Assembly: GCA_020638495.1 (NCBI GenBank) | Contig: JACKIN010000012.1 | Span: 1-64,000, forward strand | Origin: Geminicoccaceae bacterium | GTDB lineage: Bacteria > Pseudomonadota > Alphaproteobacteria > Geminicoccales > Geminicoccaceae | Reading direction: 5' to 3' | Length of the DNA: 64,000 bases | Shown: positions 1 through 8,541 of the stretch, in pieces | How positions within the stretch are numbered: position 1 is the first letter of the stretch | Layout of the letters: each line of letters starts with the position of its first letter | Translations under genes and position numbers: made by a program | The notes under the pieces: model-generated | Told to the model about the DNA's origin: nothing | The model's database searches: none | Seen by the model: only the letters and a program-made list of their open reading frames with translations

Positions 1-1131
1 CGGGCCGAAGAGGCGGCGGACGGCTTCGACGGCGCGGGGCAGGTCGGTGAGCGGCGGCGGGTTCGGGCGGTCATCCGGCCAGGGGTGGCCGAGCCAGACG
101 GCGCGGCCGGCCGCGACCTGGCGGTCGTGGATGATGCGGACGTCGCGGGTCAGGCGCCTCGGCACGGCGTGCATGCCGATCTTGTACATGATGGCCTGGG
201 TGCGGAAGTCGGCGAGGCGTTCCTCGAGGGTGCGCGGGGCGATGCTGCCGTCGGCGGGCCGGCGCGGGCGGTTCGAGCGGGGGCCGCGGGCGAGGTCGAA
301 GATGTGGGTGGGTTTGCCGGTGGCCACGGCTTCGGCGAGCATCGACATGCTGTCGGAGGTGACGATGATCTCGCTCGCCATGCCGAGGAAGGCGAAGAAG
401 GGATTTTCTTCCGGGGGCTGGAAGCGGACGAAGCGGTGCAGGCTGTGGGGGACCCGGAGCTGGCTCGCGAAGGCGTCGATGGCGGCTTCGGGCGTGCGCG
501 CGCTGGTGGTGACGAGGAGCGAGCCGCCGCGCTCGGCGGCCATGCGGCTGGCGTGGCAGCCGAGAAGCGCGCCGTTCTCGCGGTCGAAATTGTAGGGGCC
601 GGCATGGCCGCCCACGAGGAGGGCGATGTGGGGCGCAGGGAGGTGGGCGAGGCGGCCCTGCCAGGCGGCGGCCTCGCGCTGGAGCCGGCCGGCGTTGACG
701 CGCTGCAAAGGCAGCTCGTTGTGGAGGATGTTGGGCTTGGTCGGCAGGCGGTATTGCGGCGTGGTGACGATGAGGTCGAAGCATTCGTGCAGCGCCCAGG
801 GGCGGCCGACATGGACGAGGCGGACGCGCGGGAGGGCGGGGTCGCGCGCGGCCTGAAGCTGGATCCAGCGGATGAGCGGCTCGTTGCGGCGGCCGGCGGA
901 GATGACGAGCTCGGGCCAGGGGGGCTGGAGCGGGTCGGAGCGCTCGGGCACGAGGCCGGCGACGGTCGGGCCGGCGAGCAGGTTGGTGAGGATCTCGGTC
1001 CGGCGGTAGGCCATGCGCCGGGTCTCGAAGGGCCAGCCGAGGCCTTCGGCGAGCGCGGTGATCTGGGTGTTGTCGCCGGCCTTGCCGCCCAGCATGAGCC
1101 AGGTGCGCGGCGGGTTCTCGATGCTGTCCAA
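1..1131 (-). CDS. Mitochondrial fission ELM1 family protein (DUF1022), 3' end missing
   Basis: Translating the minus strand gives a continuous reading frame that runs off the left edge, so the C-terminus is missing. It contains family-typical stretches: LMLGGKAGDNTQITALAEGL near the N-terminus, VISAGRRNEPLIRWIQ, VRLVHVGRPW, IALLVGGHAGPYNFD, and a late segment EIIVTSDSMSMLAEAVATGK. This arrangement is typical of bacterial proteins named after plant ELM1. They resemble a GT-B-like sugar-binding fold, but their bacterial role is not established. No signal peptide or membrane segment is visible. The first in-frame ATG is at 1095, but conserved residues (RTWLM) precede it, so I prefer the TTG at 1131. 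It lies just downstream of the deacetylase stop at 1149 and is probably co-transcribed with it. The family call is firm and the start is not. Confidence 0.8.
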   Translation of the reverse strand, partial: MDSIENPPRTWLMLGGKAGDNTQITALAEGLGWPFETRRMAYRRTEILTNLLAGPTVAGLVPERSDPLQPPWPELVISAGRRNEPLIRWIQLQAARDPALPRVRLVHVGRPWALHECFDLIVTTPQYRLPTKPNILHNELPLQRVNAGRLQREAAAWQGRLAHLPAPHIALLVGGHAGPYNFDRENGALLGCHASRMAAERGGSLLVTTSARTPEAAIDAFASQLRVPHSLHRFVRFQPPEENPFFAFLGMASEIIVTSDSMSMLAEAVATGKPTHIFDLARGPRSNRPRRPADGSIAPRTLEERLADFRTQAIMYKIGMHAVPRRLTRDVRIIHDRQVAAGRAVWLGHPWPDDRPNPPPLTDLPRAVEAVRRLFGP

Positions 1132-1148
1132 GGTCCGGCGGGCCAGGG

Positions 1149-2063
1149 TCAGGCGGGGGCGTGGTGGGCGTGCCAGTGGCGGGCGATGTCGAGGCGGCGG
1201 CAGACCCAGACATGCTCGTGCCGGTCGATATGATCGAGGAAGCGCTGCAGGGCGGCAAGGCGCCCGGGGCGGCCGACGAGGCGGCAGTGCAGGCCGACGG
1301 AGAGCATCTTCGGGCTCGTCCGCCCCTCGTTCCAGAGCACGTCGAAGCTGTCCTTGAGGTAGGCGAAGAACTGGTCGCCGGAGTTGAAGCCCTGGGTGGT
1401 GGCGAAGCGCATGTCGTTGGCGTCGAGGGTGTAGGGGACGATCAGGTGATGGCCGCCGGCAGGCCTCGCGACCCAGTAGGGGAGGTCGTCGGCGTAGGAG
1501 TCGGCGTCGTAGAGGAAGCCGCCCTCCTCGATGACGAGGCGGCGGGTCCGGGGGCTGGTGCGGCCCTGGTAGAAGCCCATGGGCCGCTCGCCGGTGAGCC
1601 GGGCCTGGATCGCGACGGCCATCCGGATGTGCTCGCGCTCCACCTCCTCCGGGACGTGCTGGTAGTCGATCCAGCGATAGCCGTGGCTGGCGATCTCCCA
1701 GCCTGCCTCGACCATGGCGGCGGCGGCCTCGGGGTTGCGCTCGAGGGCCATGGCGACGGCGAAGACCGTGACCGGCAGGCGGCGCTCGGTGAAGAGCCGG
1801 CGCAGGCGCCAGAAGCCGGCGCGGCTGCCGTATTCGTAGATCGATTCCATGTTCATGTGGCGCACGCCCGGCAGGGCCTGGGCACCGACGATCTCGGAGA
1901 GGAAGGCCTCGCAGGCCGGGTCGCCGTGGAGGATGCAGTTCTCGCCGCCCTCCTCGTAATTGATGACGAACTGGACGGCGATCCGCGCCCCGTTCGGCCA
2001 TTGCGGGTGGGGGGTGTGCTGGCCGTAGCCCCGCATGTCGCGGGGGTAGGGGGAGTCGGGCAT
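1149..2063 (-). CDS. Polysaccharide deacetylase family, PuuE-type allantoinase-like
   Basis: About 304 residues. The protein matches the cofactor-type allantoinase/PuuE branch of carbohydrate esterase family 4. It begins with YPRDMRGYGQHTPHPQWPNG, has the VQFVINYEEGGEN strand, then ASHGYRWIDYQ and a GFYQGRTSPRTRRLVIEEGG segment. These are hallmark motifs of PuuE proteins, which hydrolyse allantoin or related ureides and lack the usual metal triad of polysaccharide deacetylases. An in-frame ATG further upstream, at 2168, would place the N-terminus inside the inverted-repeat element at 2112-2236. I therefore chose the ATG at 2063, which puts the conserved N-terminus at residue 1. The substrate is inferred: no other purine or ureide gene is in view. 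The ELM1 gene follows on the same strand. Confidence 0.8.
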   Translation of the reverse strand: MPDSPYPRDMRGYGQHTPHPQWPNGARIAVQFVINYEEGGENCILHGDPACEAFLSEIVGAQALPGVRHMNMESIYEYGSRAGFWRLRRLFTERRLPVTVFAVAMALERNPEAAAAMVEAGWEIASHGYRWIDYQHVPEEVEREHIRMAVAIQARLTGERPMGFYQGRTSPRTRRLVIEEGGFLYDADSYADDLPYWVARPAGGHHLIVPYTLDANDMRFATTQGFNSGDQFFAYLKDSFDVLWNEGRTSPKMLSVGLHCRLVGRPGRLAALQRFLDHIDRHEHVWVCRRLDIARHWHAHHAPA

Positions 2064-2111
2064 GGCTTCTGGTCCCGGCTGCTGGCGCCTCGCTCGTCGT
2101 CCGGCGGCTTC

Positions 2112-2236
2112 TAGAGCATTTTCACGGTAACGGTATACTTCGTCAGGCTGCGGACGGCCGGTGCTCACGTAGGTAGACTGCGCTGCGCGCCGATCGCCTT
2201 GCCTTCCTCGTCTACGGCCACCGTGGAAACGCTCTA
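2112..2236. repeat. Small inverted-repeat (MITE-like) intergenic element
   Basis: The left end TAGAGCATTTTCACGG (2112-2127) and the reverse complement of the right end (2221-2236), TAGAGCGTTTCCACGG, agree at 14 of 16 positions. Weaker complementarity continues inward for about another 10 bases. The 125-bp unit fills most of the gap between the deacetylase and acyltransferase genes and has no open frame of its own. Size and structure fit a miniature inverted-repeat element or a large intergenic hairpin. Copy number elsewhere is unknown. Confidence 0.55.
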
Positions 2237-2288
2237 ACAGTTGGGAACGGCGAGGGCGAGGGGCAGCGGGCGGGTGTGGGGGGCCGGC

Positions 2289-3512
2289 TCAGAAGACGGC
2301 GCCTCGATGGGCCTTGGGGGCGGCGTGGATTCGGGGTGCCTGGCTGGGGCGGCGGAAGCCGCCGGCGAAGAGGCGGTTGAGCCACCGGCGGGCCGGCCGC
2401 TCGACCAGGTGGTGGGCGAGCATCGCCGCGAGGAGGGTGAGGGCGAGCGCGATCGGGCCGAGCCACCAGAAATGCGGCGAGGCGGGATCCCGGAGCAGCA
2501 GGCCGAGGCCGCGGAAGAAGACGATGAAGACGATCGCGTGGGTCATGTAGATCGCATAGGAGATCTCGCCGAGATAGACGGGGACGGGCCCTGAGAGCCA
2601 GGCGAGGCGGCCCTGCCGGGCGAGGCTCGCCACGGCGAAGATCAGGAAGGCCAGGAGGACGACGGCCCAGAGGCCGTCGAGGCGCCAGTGGACGATCGCG
2701 AGGATGCCGCCGAGCGTGACCGCGAGGATGGCGCCGGCGTGGCGGGCCTCGAGGTCCCAGGTGCGGATGGCATGGTAGAGGGTGATGCCGAGGACGAACT
2801 CCGGCAGGATGCGCAGGATGCCGAAATCGTGGGTGAGGTGGGTGAGCGGCCGGCCGATCGCCTGCTCGGCGACGAATGAGGCGACGAGGAGGCCGAGCCC
2901 GGCGAGGACGAGCCTGCCGCCCGGGCCGAAGGGCAGGCGGAGCACGAGCAGGCTGAGCGGCAGGAAGAGGAGATAGGCGAACCACTCGGCGCTGATCGAC
3001 CAGGAGACGTAGTTCCAGCTCATGTGGTCCTGGATGCCCCAGGCGTGCAGCATGAGGAGGTTCGGCCAGACGGCCTCCAGCGTGTAGGCCTCGGGCACGC
3101 TGAAGCCGATGCCGGCGAGCCGGCCGGCCGTGACATAGGCGACGACCACGAAGAACGTGGCCAGATGAAGGGGATAGAGGCGGGCGAAGCGGCGCAGCAT
3201 GAAGCCCTGCCAGGCGAAGTCCCCCTGCTCGAGCCGGCCGAGATAGACGTGGGTCAGGATGAAGCCGGAGAGCACGAAGAAGAAGTCGACGCCGAGCTTG
3301 CCCTCGGCGAAGAAGCCGGTCACCGCTGCGAAGTCGGCGGGCATGAAGTCGGTGTAGTGAAGGGCCAGGACCCAGAAGGCGGCGAAGAAGCGCAAGGCCG
3401 TCAGCGCCCGCACGTCGTCCGGCAGCGGGGCGATGGCGGGCTTGAACAAGGGCATGGGCACGAGCTCGTTCCATCCGGGCGAGTTGGTGCCGACCACCCG
3501 GGTCGGGCGCAT
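2289..3512 (-). CDS. Acyltransferase 3 family membrane protein (OafA/YrhL-like)
   Basis: 407 residues with about ten hydrophobic segments. It has the acyltransferase-3 signatures: LTALRFFAAFWVLALHY with the conserved His in the first membrane segment, GVDFFFVLSGFILTHVY, and FMLRRFARLYPLHLAT with the Arg-rich loop. Proteins of this family sit in the inner membrane and O-acylate sugars of lipopolysaccharide, exopolysaccharide or peptidoglycan. The acceptor is not identifiable here because no glycan gene cluster adjoins it. The ATG at 3512 is listed. The ATG at 3455 (MPLFKPAIAP) is also possible, and neither has an obvious ribosome-binding site. The gene diverges from otnI across a palindromic intergenic region. 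Confidence 0.85.
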   Translation of the reverse strand: MRPTRVVGTNSPGWNELVPMPLFKPAIAPLPDDVRALTALRFFAAFWVLALHYTDFMPADFAAVTGFFAEGKLGVDFFFVLSGFILTHVYLGRLEQGDFAWQGFMLRRFARLYPLHLATFFVVVAYVTAGRLAGIGFSVPEAYTLEAVWPNLLMLHAWGIQDHMSWNYVSWSISAEWFAYLLFLPLSLLVLRLPFGPGGRLVLAGLGLLVASFVAEQAIGRPLTHLTHDFGILRILPEFVLGITLYHAIRTWDLEARHAGAILAVTLGGILAIVHWRLDGLWAVVLLAFLIFAVASLARQGRLAWLSGPVPVYLGEISYAIYMTHAIVFIVFFRGLGLLLRDPASPHFWWLGPIALALTLLAAMLAHHLVERPARRWLNRLFAGGFRRPSQAPRIHAAPKAHRGAVF

Positions 3513-3539
3513 CGACAGACGAGACCCGCATCCTGCGCC

Positions 3540-3572
3540 AAGGACGTTAACGGCCGTTTAACGTTCGTCCTT
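3540..3572. promoter_or_regulatory. Nested palindrome in the acyltransferase/otnI divergent intergenic region
   Basis: AAGGACG (3540-3546) and CGTCCTT (3566-3572) form the outer arms. The perfect 10-bp palindrome AACGGCCGTT is nested between them. The element sits between two divergent genes, where an operator would be expected. No regulator gene adjoins it, so an operator role is a guess and a hairpin is equally possible. Confidence 0.35.
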
Positions 3573-3693
3573 ACTAACGGATCTCAACCATGTTTCGGCG
3601 TACCCTCTTGCTCATCCGGGTGGCTTGCCGCAAACCGGGGCCGCAACGGCAACCGGTGATGCGCGATCGGGGCCGTCCAGGGAGGAAGAAGCC

Positions 3694-4476
3694 GTGCCGC
3701 GTTTTGCCGCCAATCTCAGCATGATGTTCACCGACCGGCCGTTTCTCGACCGTTTCGCCGCGGCCGGGGCGGCCGGGTTCGCCGCGGTCGAGTATCTCTT
3801 CCCCTACGAGCACGAGGCGGGCGAGATCCGGGCGGCGCTGGATGACGCCGGGCTCGAGCAGGCGCTCTTCAACCTGCCGCCCGGCGATTTCGCCAGGGGC
3901 GAGCGCGGGCTCGCGGCCCTGCCGGGGCGCGAGGCGGAGTTCAGGGACGGCCTCGACAAGGCGCTGCACTACGCCGAGGTCATCGGGGCGAGGCGGCTGC
4001 ACTGCATGGCCGGGCTGATCGGCGCCGACGACGACCGGGCGCATTTTTCCAGCACCTATCTCGAGAACCTGGCGCTGGCGGCGGAGCGGGCCGCCGCCCA
4101 GGGCATCACCATGCTGATCGAGCCGATCAACACGCGCTCGATCCCGGGCTACTTCCTCAACTACCAGCGCGATGGCCGGCGGATCATCGAGCAGGTGGGG
4201 GCACCCAACCTGAAGCTGCAGTTCGACTGCTTCCACTGCCAGATCATGGAGGGCGACCTCGCCATGCATCTTCGGGAGCTGATCGGCGTGATTGGCCATA
4301 TCCAGATCGCGGGCGTGCCGGACCGGCACGAGCCGGACACGGGCGAGGTCGCCTATCCCTACCTCTTCGGCGTGATGGACCAGATCGGCTACGCCGGCTG
4401 GGTGGGCTGCGAGTACAACCCGAAGGGGCGGACCGAGGACGGGCTCGGCTGGTTTGGGCCCTACCGCAGGAATTGA
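3694..4476 (+). CDS. otnI: Hydroxypyruvate isomerase-family protein, 2-oxo-tetronate isomerase
   Basis: 260 residues starting at GTG 3694, preceded by a strong GGGAGGAAG ribosome-binding site. An upstream ATG at 3625 lacks one. The N-terminus PRFAANLSMMFTD is characteristic of the Hyi/OtnI branch of the xylose-isomerase-like TIM barrels. Metal-binding motifs are visible as MLIEPINTRS (Glu), QFDCFHCQIMEGD (Asp/His), HIQIAGVPDRHEP (His) and a late GCEYNP (Glu). OtnI interconverts 2-oxo- and 3-oxo-tetronates in four-carbon acid-sugar breakdown. otnC and otnK lie 3.4 kb downstream on the opposite strand, which supports this role over hydroxypyruvate isomerisation in glyoxylate metabolism. The short-chain dehydrogenase gene follows after 33 nt. 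Confidence 0.85.
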   Translation: MPRFAANLSMMFTDRPFLDRFAAAGAAGFAAVEYLFPYEHEAGEIRAALDDAGLEQALFNLPPGDFARGERGLAALPGREAEFRDGLDKALHYAEVIGARRLHCMAGLIGADDDRAHFSSTYLENLALAAERAAAQGITMLIEPINTRSIPGYFLNYQRDGRRIIEQVGAPNLKLQFDCFHCQIMEGDLAMHLRELIGVIGHIQIAGVPDRHEPDTGEVAYPYLFGVMDQIGYAGWVGCEYNPKGRTEDGLGWFGPYRRN

Positions 4477-4509
4477 GACGAACCTATTCAACGGATGGAG
4501 CGAATGACA

Positions 4510-5259
4510 ATGACGAAGGTCGCAATGGTGACGGGCGCCGGCAGCGGCATCGGCAAGGCTTCGGCGCTCGGTCTCGCCGGGGCCGGCTACAAGCTGGTGC
4601 TGGCCGGCCGGCGGCAGGAGCCCCTGGCGGCGGTGGCGGCCGAGATCGAGGGCACGGGCGGCCAGGCGCTGGCGGTCTCGACCGATGTGGGCGATGCGGA
4701 GTCCGTGGCCGCCCTCTTCGAGGCCTGCGCCGAGCGCTTCGGCCGGCTCGACGTGCTCTTCAACAATGCCGGGGTGGGCTCGCCGCCGGTGCCGATCGAC
4801 GAGCTGCCGCTCGAGCAGTGGAGGAAGGTGGTGGACGCCAACCTCAACGGCGCCTTCTACTGCTCGCGCGAGGCGTTCGGCATGATGCGCAAGCAGAAGC
4901 CGCAGGGCGGGCGGATCATCAACAACGGCTCCATCTCGGCGCATGTGCCGCGGCCGTTCTCGGCGCCCTACACGGCCACCAAGCACGCGATCACCGGGCT
5001 CACCCGGTCGATCAGCCTCGACGGCCGGGCCTACGACATCGCCTGCAGCCAGATCGACATCGGCAATGCCGCGACCGAGATGACCGAGCGGATGACCGGC
5101 GGCGTGCTGCAGGCGACAGGCGAGACCAAGGTCGAGCCGCGCATGGACGTGGCGCATGTGGCGAGCACGGTGGTCCACATGGCGAGCCTGCCGCTCGATG
5201 CCAACATCCAGTTCGTGACGGTGATGGCCACCAAGATGCCGTTCATCGGGCGGGGGTAG
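4510..5259 (+). CDS. Short-chain dehydrogenase/reductase (SDR)
   Basis: About 249 residues with a classical SDR Rossmann fold. The cofactor loop TGAGSGIG is near residue 8, NNAG is in the middle, and the catalytic Ser (NGSISAHVP) is followed by YTATK (Tyr and Lys). A GGAG at 4497-4500 lies 9 nt before the ATG at 4510; the ATG at 4504 is only 3 nt from it, so 4510 is preferred. The gene is 33 nt downstream of otnI and surely co-transcribed. Known otn pathways oxidise L-threonate or D-erythronate with LtnD/DenD, which belong to the beta-hydroxyacid dehydrogenase family, not the SDRs. This SDR may therefore feed the pathway from a different acid or in a different way. The substrate is not known. 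Confidence 0.85.
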   Translation: MTKVAMVTGAGSGIGKASALGLAGAGYKLVLAGRRQEPLAAVAAEIEGTGGQALAVSTDVGDAESVAALFEACAERFGRLDVLFNNAGVGSPPVPIDELPLEQWRKVVDANLNGAFYCSREAFGMMRKQKPQGGRIINNGSISAHVPRPFSAPYTATKHAITGLTRSISLDGRAYDIACSQIDIGNAATEMTERMTGGVLQATGETKVEPRMDVAHVASTVVHMASLPLDANIQFVTVMATKMPFIGRG

Positions 5260-5315
5260 CGAACGTCGGACGGGGCTCTCGCGGTCGTCCGGCCGTGTAG
5301 GGCGAGGCCGCCTCG

Positions 5316-6317
5316 ATGACGTCACCGCCCCTCCTGCCGAGGGTCGAGGGCCTCTATTGCCCGGCGGGCGATTTCTTCATCGACCCGGTCAGGCCGGTCG
5401 AGCGCGCGCTCGTCACGCATGGCCATGCCGACCATGCGCGGGCGGGGCATCGGGCCGTTCTGGCGACGGCGGAAACGCTCGACATCATGGCGATCCGCTA
5501 TGGGCCGGACTTTGCCAGGGAAACGCAGGCCGCGGACAGTGCGTGGATCACGCTCGGCGAGAGCCGCGTGCGCTTCGTCCCGGCGGGGCATATCCTGGGC
5601 TCGGCGCAGATCGTGGTGGAGGTTGGTGGCACAAGGGTCGTCGCGGGCGGGGATTTCAAGCGGGGCAGCGATCCGACCTGCGCCGAGTTCGAGCTCGTCC
5701 CTTGTGACGTCTTCATCAGCGAGGCGACCTTCGGCCTGCCGGTCTTTCGCCATCCACCGGCCCGCGACGAAATCGGCAAGCTCATCGCCTCGCTGGGCGT
5801 GAATGTCCACCGGACGCATCTGGTCGGCGCCTATGCGCTGGGGAAGGCGCAGCGGGTCATCCGGCTCCTGCGTGACGCGGGCTACGACGCGCCGATCTTC
5901 CTGCACGGCTCGCTGCAGCGTCTGTGCGATTATTATCAATCGCGGGGCGTGGCGCTCGGCAGGCTGCTGCCGGCGACCGTCGATGCGCCGCGGGATGGCT
6001 TCGCGGGCCGGGTGGTGATCGGGCCGCCCACCAGCTTCGGCACGCCCTGGGCCAGGCGCTTCGCCGATCCCATGATCGCCTTCGCCTCCGGCTGGATGGG
6101 GGTTCGCCCCCGCATCCGGCAACGCGGCGTGGAGCTGCCGCTGGTCATCTCCGACCATTCCGACTGGCCGGAGCTGACGCAGACGATCGAGGATGTCGGG
6201 GCGGAACAGATCTGGGTGACGCATGGCCAGGAAGAGGCGCTGGTGCGGTGGTGCGAGCTGCAGGGCATCAGGGCGCGACCGCTGAACCTCGTGGGCTACG
6301 AGGAAGAGCCGGAATGA
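5316..6317 (+). CDS. Ligase-associated DNA exonuclease (metallo-beta-lactamase fold)
   Basis: 333 residues. The metal-binding motif HGHADHARAGH (residues about 35-45) and the later GGDFKRGSDPTCAEF and SDHSDW segments identify a beta-CASP/metallo-beta-lactamase nuclease. It belongs to the group found beside bacterial ATP-dependent DNA ligases (ligase-associated DNA exonuclease). It acts on DNA in the cytoplasm, presumably in end processing. Its stop overlaps the ligase start by 4 nt (ATGA), so the two are translationally coupled. The other usual partners of this cassette, a DEXH helicase (Lhr-type) and a phosphoesterase, are not adjacent. The pair interrupts the otn gene set. Confidence 0.88.
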   Translation: MTSPPLLPRVEGLYCPAGDFFIDPVRPVERALVTHGHADHARAGHRAVLATAETLDIMAIRYGPDFARETQAADSAWITLGESRVRFVPAGHILGSAQIVVEVGGTRVVAGGDFKRGSDPTCAEFELVPCDVFISEATFGLPVFRHPPARDEIGKLIASLGVNVHRTHLVGAYALGKAQRVIRLLRDAGYDAPIFLHGSLQRLCDYYQSRGVALGRLLPATVDAPRDGFAGRVVIGPPTSFGTPWARRFADPMIAFASGWMGVRPRIRQRGVELPLVISDHSDWPELTQTIEDVGAEQIWVTHGQEEALVRWCELQGIRARPLNLVGYEEEPE

Positions 6318-7903
6318 AGGCCTTTGCCCGGCTTCTGGACCAGTTGATCCTCACGCCGTCGCGCAACGAGAAGGTGGCCCTCGTCCGGCGCTATCTCGGC
6401 ACGACGCCGGACCCGGATCGGGGCTACGCGCTGGCGGCGCTGACGGGTGATCTCCATCTGCCGGCGGTCAAGCCCGCGGTGCTGCGGGCACTGGTGGCGG
6501 AGCGGGTGGACGAGGTGCTGTTCCGGCTCTCCTACGACTATGTGGGCGATCTCGCCGAGACCATCTCGCTGATCTGGGAGGCGGCGGGGGCAAGCGAGGA
6601 CCTGCCCTTGTCGGTTGTCGTGGAACGGCTGACCTCGGCCTCCCGGGGCGCTGCGGCGGCGGTCGTCGGCGATCTCCTCGACCGGCTCGACCCCTCGTCG
6701 CGCTATGCGCTCTTGAAGCTCGTGACGGGCAATCTCAGGACCGGGTTCTCCGCGCGTCTGGCCAAGGTGGCCCTGGCCGAGCACGGCGGCGTGCCGGTCA
6801 CCGAGATCGAGGAGCTCTGGCATGGGCTCGTCGCGCCTTACGGCGCGCTCTTCGCCTGGCTGGACGGGCGGGCGTCGAAGCCCGTGAACCTGGCACGCGG
6901 GCCCTTTCGCCCCGTGATGCTGGCGACGCCGGTGAGCGAGAGCGAGCTGGCAGCGCTCGACCCTGCGGCGTTTGCGGCAGAGTGGAAATGGGACGGGATT
7001 CGGGTGCAGGTGGTCTCGGACCGGGGCGTGCGGCGGCTGTATTCCCGCAGCGGAGACGACATTTCCGCCGCGTTTCCCGATGCGCTGGACGCGATCGAAT
7101 TCGAAGGCTCGATCGATGGGGAGCTGCTGGTGCGGCACGAGGGCGGGGTCGCACCGTTCGCGGCCCTGCAGCAGCGCCTCAACCGCAAGACCGTCGGCAA
7201 GGCGACGCTGGCAGACTACCCCGCCTTCATCCGCGCCTATGATCTGCTCGTCGACGCGGACGACGATCTGCGCCACCTGCCGTTTCGCGATCGCCGCGCG
7301 CGGCTGGAAAGCATCATTACGGGAAAGAGCCCGGACCGTCTCGATCTCTCGCCGCTGATCCCCTTCGAGGCGTGGGACGAGCTCGCCACCCGGCGCGAGG
7401 CACCACCCAGCCCGGTGATCGAGGGTGTCATGCTGAAGCGGTGGGACAGCGCCTATCTCGCCGGGCGGCCGAAAGGCCCGTGGTTCAAGTGGAAGCGCGA
7501 TCCCTTCGTCATCGACGCCGTTCTCATGTACGCGCAGCGCGGGCACGGGCGGCGGTCGAGCTTCTATTCAGACTACACGTTCGGCGTCTGGACCGGGGAG
7601 GGCGCCCTGACGCCGGTCGGCAAGGCCTATTTCGGGTTCACGGACGAGGAGCTGCTCCAGATCGATCGCTACGTGCGAGACAACACGGTGGAGAGGTTCG
7701 GCCCGGTGCGGGCGGTCAGGGCGGAGCCGGGGCATGGTCTCGTGCTCGAGGTCGCCTTCGAGGGGCTGAACCGTTCGAGGCGGCACAAGTCCGGCGTGGC
7801 GATGCGCTTTCCCCGCATCTCGCGGCTCAGATGGGACAAGCGGCCGGCCGAGGCCGACCGGCTCGAGGCCCTCGAATCGCTGCTCGAGACGACCGGCGCC
7901 TGA
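6314..7903 (+). CDS. ATP-dependent DNA ligase (cisB-type, MBL-exonuclease associated)
   Basis: 529 residues. The N-terminal part (about 1-200) is the helical DNA-binding domain of LigB/LigI-like ligases. The adenylation domain carries KWDGIR with the nucleotidyl lysine at about residue 225, then the FEGSIDGELLV motif, a PAFIRAYDLLV strand, EGVMLKRWDSAY, and the lysine pair in WFKWKRDP. The OB-fold C-terminus has VFEVAFEGL-type residues (VLEVAFEGLN). It seals nicks using ATP. Its start codon overlaps the exonuclease stop. An in-frame extension reading back to 5924 lies inside the exonuclease gene and is not real. It ends 5 nt before the convergent otnC stop. Confidence 0.92.
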   Translation: MKAFARLLDQLILTPSRNEKVALVRRYLGTTPDPDRGYALAALTGDLHLPAVKPAVLRALVAERVDEVLFRLSYDYVGDLAETISLIWEAAGASEDLPLSVVVERLTSASRGAAAAVVGDLLDRLDPSSRYALLKLVTGNLRTGFSARLAKVALAEHGGVPVTEIEELWHGLVAPYGALFAWLDGRASKPVNLARGPFRPVMLATPVSESELAALDPAAFAAEWKWDGIRVQVVSDRGVRRLYSRSGDDISAAFPDALDAIEFEGSIDGELLVRHEGGVAPFAALQQRLNRKTVGKATLADYPAFIRAYDLLVDADDDLRHLPFRDRRARLESIITGKSPDRLDLSPLIPFEAWDELATRREAPPSPVIEGVMLKRWDSAYLAGRPKGPWFKWKRDPFVIDAVLMYAQRGHGRRSSFYSDYTFGVWTGEGALTPVGKAYFGFTDEELLQIDRYVRDNTVERFGPVRAVRAEPGHGLVLEVAFEGLNRSRRHKSGVAMRFPRISRLRWDKRPAEADRLEALESLLETTGA

Positions 7904-7908
7904 TAAGC

Positions 7909-8541
7909 TCAGCTAGGGAAATGCGCCTTGAGGTCGGCGACCTGCTCCGGGGTCAGGGCGCGGATCTTCTCGTGGCGGAGCATCAGCCAGAGCTTCGCGG
8001 TTTCCTCCAGCTCCTCGGTGGCGAAGACGGCGTTCTCGAGGCTGGTGCCGGCGACGACGGGGCCGTGATTGGCGAGCAGCACGGCGTGGTGCCTGCCGGC
8101 GAGCTTTTCCACGGCCGGGCCGAGGGCCGGGTCGCCCGGGCGGTAGTAGGGGACGAGCGGCAGGGTGCCGACGCGCATCACGTAGTAGGCGGTGATCGGC
8201 GGGATGACGTCGGCGGGATCGATGTCGGCGAGGCAGCTCACGGCAACCGAATGGGTCGAGTGGAGATGCACGACGGCCCGCGCGCCAACACGGTTTGCGT
8301 ACATGCCGAGATGGAGGAAGGTCTCCTTGGTCGGCTGGTCGCCCGAGACGTGGCGGCCGTCGGCATCGAGCCTGGAGATGCGGGCCGGGTCGAGCGTGCC
8401 GAGCGTGGCGCCGGTGGGTGTCATGAGCCAGCCATCGTCGAGGCGGACGGAGATGTTGCCGGAGCTGCCGAAGGTGAGGCCGCGCTCGAAGATCGATTGG
8501 CCGAAGCGGCAGATGGACTCGCGGAGCCGGCTTTCGCTCAT
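7909..8541 (-). CDS. otnC: Class II aldolase, 3-oxo-tetronate 4-phosphate decarboxylase
   Basis: 210 residues of the AraD/FucA class II aldolase fold. Motifs include FGSSGNISVRLDDGWLMTPTG near the N-terminus, the zinc-binding VVHLHSTHSVAVS (two His), and LLANHGPVVAG (third His). In four-carbon acid-sugar catabolism this enzyme decarboxylates 3-oxo-tetronate 4-phosphate to dihydroxyacetone phosphate. Pairing with an OtnK kinase makes OtnC far more likely than a fuculose-phosphate aldolase. Start and upstream gene overlap by 4 nt (ATGA at 8538-8541), so it is coupled to otnK. Confidence 0.88.
   Translation of the reverse strand: MSESRLRESICRFGQSIFERGLTFGSSGNISVRLDDGWLMTPTGATLGTLDPARISRLDADGRHVSGDQPTKETFLHLGMYANRVGARAVVHLHSTHSVAVSCLADIDPADVIPPITAYYVMRVGTLPLVPYYRPGDPALGPAVEKLAGRHHAVLLANHGPVVAGTSLENAVFATEELEETAKLWLMLRHEKIRALTPEQVADLKAHFPS

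Noticed and set aside
2064..2168. N-terminal extension of the PuuE-type gene to an ATG at 2168
   Set aside because: The extension reads through the inverted-repeat element and is unlike the family, whose N-terminus matches the start at 2063.
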